A DNA stretch of 9,832 nt from CAUVKI01 sp963552605 (GTDB lineage: Bacteria; Bacillota; Clostridia; Tissierellales; Peptoniphilaceae). Each line of letters begins with the position of its first letter. The stretch's first letter is position 1. The DNA lies in contig CAUVKI010000052.1 in assembly GCA_963552605.1 (NCBI GenBank), forward strand, positions 1 through 9,832, read 5' to 3'. A program made the translations under genes and the position numbers. Under the pieces are notes generated by a model. That model ran no database searches, was not told the DNA's origin, and saw only the letters and a program-made list of their open reading frames with translations. Positions 6,800 through 9,832 of the stretch are shown here, piece by piece.

Positions 6800-8334
6800 T
6801 TTTTCCTAACTCCGTTCAAATCTATTTTATTTACGATTGTATCAAAATGTAGACCTTCAAATTTTTGATTATGAAGCATATATCTCACATCGGAGAATAT
6901 CGGCACATTTATGCAGCTATCATATTGAAGCTTCCAAATGACTTGAGAATACTTTTTTGCGTCCTCCAAATTTTCAGCCTGAAGATAACTGCTTCCGGCA
7001 TCTCCCATCTGCAAATTAAAGCAATATCCGAGACCGAAATCCGTATAATTCTCCTCCAACCCTAAATAACCCACACTATCAATCAACGGAACAAACCACG
7101 GATGCCCGAAAGTCAAATCATAATTTCCTTTTTGCATCGCATCTATATAAGTTGAATCTCCGGCGTTTTCAATCTCCAATTTAATTCCAAGCTTTGCCAA
7201 AACAGCCTGCATATATAAGGCTATATCCTTCTGATATTCCCGATTATAAGTAACCATTTTTAAAACAAGCGGCTGCCCATCTTTATCCTTTGCCGATGTA
7301 CTTTCATCTCCTAATATATAGCCCGCCTTTTCCAAATTCTTCTTCGCCTCATCAAGATTATATTCATACTTCAAATCCTCCGACGGGCCGTCCGAATACT
7401 TCGGATTATAAAGATAACCGCAAACCTTAGGAACATCAAAGAGAATGGTTTTCACTATTTCTTCATTATCAAACATAGTCGAAAAAGCACGGCGTAAGTC
7501 CTCATTCATCATAGGTCCTTTTTTCCAATTCATACTGAAAATGACCACGGAAGTATAATTCTCTTCCGGCTCTTTAATCGCCTCATATGCCGAATTTTGT
7601 TTTAATTGGGAAATTGCTGAATATGGAAGAGAAATAGCATGCTCGCTCAATCCCAAAACATCAATCTTTCCGCTCTCCAAAGCCAACTTTCTTGTCTGCT
7701 CGTCAGGAATGGAATGCCAATGAATTTCTTCAATATCCGTCTTATATTCCTTATCCCAATAATCCTTATTCAGTTTCAAAACACTCATTTCGCCCTCATC
7801 GGTTTTTTCAAAAACAAATGCCCCGCTTCCCACGAATGAATTAACAGCTCCCCCATCACCCCAACCGTTTTCCGGCACTGCAAGGATTCTCGCCAAATCC
7901 TCCGCCAAATAAAGATAAGGAACACTAAGTTTAACTCTAAGGTGACCTTCCTTAACAACTTCAACTTCGTCTAAAAAATAGCTGTATGAGCAATAATAAA
8001 GAGCTCCGCCCCTTTCTATATCATACTTTAGGGTCTCTCCGGTCAAAGGCTTTCCGTCGTGAAACTTAATATCCGTCTTATAATAGAGATCATACTGAGT
8101 GTAATCTGAATTTTTCTCCCACTTATAAATCACGCCCGGCAAAGGTTCATATAGATCACTAAGTCTTGTAAGGGAATCAAAGATCAAAGTGAAACCCTCC
8201 TGAGATTTCTCAAACGGTCTAACCGCACCGATATTTAAAACCGTCCCCTCCGCCTCTTTTTTAGCATCTTCACCTGAATTTGTGCAAGAAGCAAAAACCA
8301 AAAACAAAACTGCCAACAATAAATATTTTTTCAT
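6796..8334 (-). CDS. substrate-binding lipoprotein, NikA/DppA (SBP family 5) type
   Basis: This is the extracytoplasmic ligand receptor of the importer, 512 residues. It begins with Lys-Lys and a hydrophobic signal, then FASC (positions 16-19), a lipobox-like site that would lipidate Cys19. Phe at -3 is unusual. A hydrophilic linker follows (TNSGEDAKKEAEG). Family 5 features are YDLYYKTDIKFHDGKPL, GSGAFVFEK, NKDYWDKE, IPDEQTRKLALESGKIDVLG, a DLRRAF segment, and a NikA-like C-terminus with PIFSDVRYMLHN and a late IxLxGVRK. The ATG at 8334 is chosen over one 23 codons upstream (8403): it has AAGGAGG five bases away, starts a proper signal peptide, and the longer reading would translate through the 8351-8394 hairpin. 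It is the first gene of the importer operon. The ligand is unknown; Ni-histidine, metallophore-metal, haem and small peptides are all known for relatives. Confidence 0.93.
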   Translation of the reverse strand: MKKYLLLAVLFLVFASCTNSGEDAKKEAEGTVLNIGAVRPFEKSQEGFTLIFDSLTRLSDLYEPLPGVIYKWEKNSDYTQYDLYYKTDIKFHDGKPLTGETLKYDIERGGALYYCSYSYFLDEVEVVKEGHLRVKLSVPYLYLAEDLARILAVPENGWGDGGAVNSFVGSGAFVFEKTDEGEMSVLKLNKDYWDKEYKTDIEEIHWHSIPDEQTRKLALESGKIDVLGLSEHAISLPYSAISQLKQNSAYEAIKEPEENYTSVVIFSMNWKKGPMMNEDLRRAFSTMFDNEEIVKTILFDVPKVCGYLYNPKYSDGPSEDLKYEYNLDEAKKNLEKAGYILGDESTSAKDKDGQPLVLKMVTYNREYQKDIALYMQAVLAKLGIKLEIENAGDSTYIDAMQKGNYDLTFGHPWFVPLIDSVGYLGLEENYTDFGLGYCFNLQMGDAGSSYLQAENLEDAKKYSQVIWKLQYDSCINVPIFSDVRYMLHNQKFEGLHFDTIVNKIDLNGVRKK

Positions 8335-8339
8335 AGCGT

Positions 8340-8346
8340 CCTCCTT
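8340..8346 (-). promoter_or_regulatory. strong ribosome binding site that fixes the lipoprotein start
   Basis: AAGGAGG read on the minus strand lies five bases before the ATG at 8334. It is close to the anti-Shine-Dalgarno consensus and stands just past the 3' arm of the 8351-8394 hairpin. It rules in favour of the shorter lipoprotein and against the ATG at 8403. Confidence 0.85.
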
Positions 8347-8350
8347 ATAA

Positions 8351-8394
8351 ATAATAAAAGCACAGGGCTCGGCATAACCCTGTGCTTTTATTAT
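8351..8394 (-). terminator. 17-bp inverted repeat between araC-type gene and operon; possible terminator/leader hairpin
   Basis: Bases 8351-8367 pair perfectly with 8378-8394 around a 10-base loop. The inner 8 bp (GCACAGGG with CCCTGTGC) are GC-rich and the outer 9 bp are all A-T. Read on the minus strand, the GC core is followed by TTTTATTATT, an interrupted U-run, so transcripts from the regulator gene could partly terminate here. The same repeat sits directly ahead of the ribosome binding site of the lipoprotein gene and contains a TATAAT in its upstream arm. It could therefore also be an operator or the 5' stem-loop of the operon messenger. The structure is plain; its role is inferred. 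Confidence 0.65.
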
Positions 8395-8395
8395 A
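8390..8395 (-). promoter_or_regulatory. candidate -10 element for the importer operon
   Basis: A perfect TATAAT lies on the minus strand 56 bases before the lipoprotein ATG. Seventeen bases upstream the best -35 candidate is only CAGAAT (8413-8418), a poor match. A good -10 with a poor -35 is common for promoters that need an activator, which would suit the AraC-type gene just upstream. Transcription would begin near 8383, inside the inverted repeat. The outer arms are A-T only, so a chance TATAAT is quite possible. Confidence 0.4.
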
Positions 8396-8426
8396 AGCAA
8401 CATTCACTTTTTATTCTGCTCTGTTC

Positions 8427-9311
8427 TTACTCCAAACACTCCATATTTATATTTTTTCGGTAGCTATGGGGAGAAGTTCTATAAACACGACGAAAGGCGG
8501 CGGAAAATTTTCCGGAATTTTCATATCCTGCGTCCATAGCAATCTCCTGAATTAACTTATTTGTGTTTAATAATTGCGAAGCTGCCAAATTCAAACGATA
8601 CTCCCTGAAATATTTTGCCGGAGTTTCTCCATAGATCTGTTTGAACAAACGATAAAAATGTGAAGGATTGATTTTCGTTTTCCTAATCAATTTTTTCAAA
8701 TCAACAAAATCCGAATCTTTAGACAAAGCCTGACTCACCGCCTCTTTAATCCTAAGAATTGTATTATCCGAAGAATAGATAAAATCTTTTTTATCTTCAA
8801 GAGACATTCGATTTAAAATAAATAAAACTTCCAAGGTTTTGAGTCTGAAATAATCTTCCTTTTCTTCGTTGAAGGAAAAAAATAATTCCTCAAATACCTC
8901 CTTCAAACTTCCATAAGCCCTATCCACCAACCAAGCCTTATTGCAATCCACACTCTTATTTAAACGCCCAAGGCTCAAATGAAAAAATTTAAGCACATCA
9001 AGATATTCTCTATCCATTATTTCCTCATAAAAAATCAAGCTCAATCCCTGATATATACTTCCCGGGAAATAATACGAAACAATATCGTAATCAGTTGTGT
9101 TGATTGCGAACTGTCCCGACTCGATATAGGAATGTCTGTTTTCGGTAAACTCCGCTTCAAATCTCCCTCTTACGCAATAATCAATGCGTAAAGTCCATTT
9201 TTCTTTCACGGGATCTTCCCCATAAACTTTGTTTGTATCCGTATAATATTTTTCCAAATAAACTCCTTGACAAATCTTATATACATCAGTCTGAAAAATT
9301 TCCTTTGACAT
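8427..9311 (-). CDS. AraC-family transcriptional regulator of the transport operon
   Basis: This is a 294-residue DNA-binding regulator. The C-terminal ~100 residues carry the two AraC helix-turn-helix units: first about 204-225 (DLKKLIRKTKINPSHFYRLF), second about 254-285 (IQEIAMDAGYENSGKFSAAF, then TSPHSYR), joined by the usual YFREYRLNLAASQLL helix. The N-terminal part (about 40-170) looks like an AraC-type sensing domain, with RGRFEAEF and the beta-rich YIESGQFAINTTDY. It resembles regulators found beside transporter pairs in gut Firmicutes and, more distantly, YbtA/PchR-type siderophore regulators. The inducer is unknown. The ATG is supported by GGGGG (9321-9325) nine bases upstream and by a consensus promoter just ahead. 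It reads in the same direction as the importer genes, which start 92 bases after its stop, and it most likely activates them. Confidence 0.93.
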   Translation of the reverse strand: MSKEIFQTDVYKICQGVYLEKYYTDTNKVYGEDPVKEKWTLRIDYCVRGRFEAEFTENRHSYIESGQFAINTTDYDIVSYYFPGSIYQGLSLIFYEEIMDREYLDVLKFFHLSLGRLNKSVDCNKAWLVDRAYGSLKEVFEELFFSFNEEKEDYFRLKTLEVLFILNRMSLEDKKDFIYSSDNTILRIKEAVSQALSKDSDFVDLKKLIRKTKINPSHFYRLFKQIYGETPAKYFREYRLNLAASQLLNTNKLIQEIAMDAGYENSGKFSAAFRRVYRTSPHSYRKNINMECLE

Positions 9312-9343
9312 AAAGCTTTACCCCCATTTGTTAACTGACGGCA

Positions 9344-9372
9344 ATTATAGCTTTGTATCAAATTGATGTCAA
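9344..9372 (-). promoter_or_regulatory. consensus sigma-A-type promoter of the AraC-family gene
   Basis: On the minus strand TTGACA (9367-9372) and TATAAT (9344-9349) are separated by exactly 17 bases, a perfect match to the housekeeping consensus. The predicted transcript begins near 9337, giving a leader of about 26 bases that contains the GGGGG ribosome binding site. The promoter lies just downstream of the tRNA-operon terminator, so the regulator gene has its own transcription unit. Confidence 0.88.
9357..9367. repeat. small inverted repeat ATCAA-A-TTGAT in the promoter spacer, candidate operator
   Basis: A perfect 5-bp inverted repeat with a one-base centre lies between the -35 and -10 elements and touches the -35 box by one base. 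A protein bound here would block the promoter, so it may be an operator for autoregulation or for a metal-responsive repressor. It does not match the Fur consensus. Its short length means chance is a real alternative. Confidence 0.3.
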
Positions 9373-9390
9373 CAGCTTTTTTAGAACAAC

Positions 9391-9413
9391 AAAAAAAGCG
9401 ACCTTAAAGTCGC
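9391..9413 (-). terminator. intrinsic terminator of the tRNA operon
   Basis: Read on the minus strand, GCGACT-TTAA-GGTCGC forms a 6-bp stem (one T-G wobble) with a four-base loop, followed directly by seven T's (9391-9397). It begins 11 bases after the last tRNA gene, so it marks the end of the tRNA transcript and separates it from the AraC promoter. Confidence 0.88.
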
Positions 9414-9424
9414 CCTGAACACAA

Positions 9425-9513
9425 CGGAGAAGGAGGGATTTGAACCCTCGCGCCCCTTAACGAGACCTACTCCCTTAGCAGGGGAGCCTCTTCAGCCACT
9501 TGAGTACTTCTCC
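9425..9513 (-). tRNA. tRNA-Ser (GCT anticodon)
   Basis: This 89-base gene has acceptor pairing GGAGAAG/CTTCTCC, anticodon stem CTCCC/GGGAG with loop CTGCTAA (anticodon GCT, reading AGC/AGU), the long variable arm of serine tRNAs, a TTCAAAT T-loop, and discriminator G. The 3' CCA is not encoded, so it must be added after transcription. It is the last gene of the tRNA operon. Confidence 0.96.
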
Positions 9514-9520
9514 AAACAGA

Positions 9521-9606
9521 CGGAGAGGAAGGGATTCGAACCCTTGTGAGCCTGAACTCAAACGGTTTTCAAGACCGCCCCGTTATGACCGCTTCGGTAC
9601 CTCTCC
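9521..9606 (-). tRNA. tRNA-Ser (TGA anticodon)
   Basis: The acceptor stem is GGAGAGG/CCTCTCC, the anticodon loop CTTGAAA gives TGA (reads UCA and, by wobble, other UCN codons), and a long variable arm with a GAG/CTC stem confirms serine. The T-loop is TTCGAAT and the discriminator is G. CCA is not encoded. Seven bases separate it from the Ser(GCT) gene. Confidence 0.96.
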
Positions 9607-9617
9607 ATACAAAAAAG

Positions 9618-9691
9618 CTGGGGCGGCAGGACTCGAACCTGCGGAATGCCAGAGTCAAAGTCTGGTGCCTTACCGACTTGGCGACGCCCCA
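9618..9691 (-). tRNA. tRNA-Gln (TTG anticodon)
   Basis: This 74-base gene has acceptor TGGGGCG/CGCCCCA, anticodon loop CTTTGAC (anticodon TTG, reading CAA/CAG), T-loop TTCGAGT, and discriminator G. CCA is not encoded. Confidence 0.96.
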
Positions 9692-9695
9692 ACAA

Positions 9696-9769
9696 CGCAC
9701 CTGAAGGGAGTCGAACCCCTGACACACGGATTAGAAGTCCGTTGCTCTATCCTACTGAGCTACAGGTGC
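9696..9769 (-). tRNA. tRNA-Arg (TCT anticodon)
   Basis: This 74-base gene has acceptor GCACCTG/CAGGTGC, D-arm with TAGCTCAGTAGGATAGAGC, anticodon loop CTTCTAA (anticodon TCT, reading AGA/AGG), T-loop TTCGACT, and discriminator G. CCA is not encoded. It lies four bases from the Gln gene. Confidence 0.96.
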
Positions 9770-9777
9770 AAACGCTA

Positions 9778-9832
9778 AGCGGGTGAAGGGAATCGAACCC
9801 TCGCAACCAGCTTGGAAGGCTGGGGCTCTACC
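9778..9832 (-). tRNA. tRNA-Gly (TCC anticodon), 5' part outside the window
   Basis: Only the part from the D-arm (GGTAGAGC) to the 3' end is present. The anticodon loop CTTCCAA gives TCC (reads GGA/GGG), the T-loop is TTCGATT, the 3' acceptor strand is CACCCGC, and the discriminator is T, as usual for glycine tRNA. CCA is not encoded. The missing 5' acceptor strand should lie just past the right edge. Confidence 0.93.

Noticed and set aside
8335..8403. Longer start for the lipoprotein (23 extra codons)
   Set aside because: The extension would translate through the 17-bp inverted repeat, lacks a convincing ribosome binding site, and would bury the signal peptide. The internal ATG has AAGGAGG and begins a proper lipoprotein signal.
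9500..9778. Plus-strand open frame of 92 codons across the tRNA cluster
   Set aside because: It is the antisense of four tRNA genes. Peptides of the GLEPAE/RGRDSNPCEP kind are a known artefact of translating tRNA complements.
9425..9832. tRNA cluster as an integration site for a mobile island carrying the transport operon
   Set aside because: No integrase, direct repeat of a tRNA 3' end, or insertion sequence is visible, and the tRNA operon has its own intact terminator.

Overview
The window holds one complete, minus-strand transport operon with its regulator, and next to it the promoter-distal end of a tRNA operon, also on the minus strand. The AT-leaning composition, GGAGG-type ribosome binding sites, consensus sigma-A-type promoter, lipoprotein signal peptide and CCA-less tRNA genes suggest a low-GC Gram-positive, Clostridia-like anaerobe (Bacillota). 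This is inference: no taxonomic marker gene is present.

Reading in the direction of transcription (right to left): a tRNA cluster, Gly(TCC, cut by the window edge), Arg(TCT), Gln(TTG), Ser(TGA), Ser(GCT), ends in a clear intrinsic terminator (9391-9413). A textbook promoter (TTGACA, 17 bp, TATAAT) then drives an AraC-family regulator (8427-9311). A 92-base gap with a 17-bp inverted repeat follows. After it come a NikA/DppA-type substrate-binding lipoprotein, two NikB/NikC-type permeases, two short NikD/NikE-type ATPases, and two full-length ABC half-transporters (membrane domain plus ATPase domain) that resemble the CydD/CydC pair. These seven genes overlap or nearly touch, so they look like one translationally coupled operon. 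It ends at a bidirectional terminator (68-105).

The working model is a nutrient-acquisition unit. The lipoprotein and four Nik-type subunits would form one ATP-driven importer. The two half-transporters would form a heterodimer that either moves the ligand further (as YbtP/YbtQ and IrtA/IrtB do for siderophores) or exports a partner compound such as a metallophore, thiol or haem. The AraC protein, placed first and read in the same direction, would sense the need or the ligand. The order SBP-permease-permease-ATPase-ATPase is that of nikABCDE and of the staphylopine importer cntABCDF. The substrate cannot be read from the sequence, and no metallophore-synthesis or metalloenzyme gene is visible in the window.

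There are no insertion sequences, CRISPR arrays, phage genes or broken genes. The most notable features are the coupling of a Nik/Opp-type importer to a CydDC-like pair, and the inverted repeat that combines a possible araC terminator, a -10 element and a 5' leader hairpin just ahead of the importer genes.
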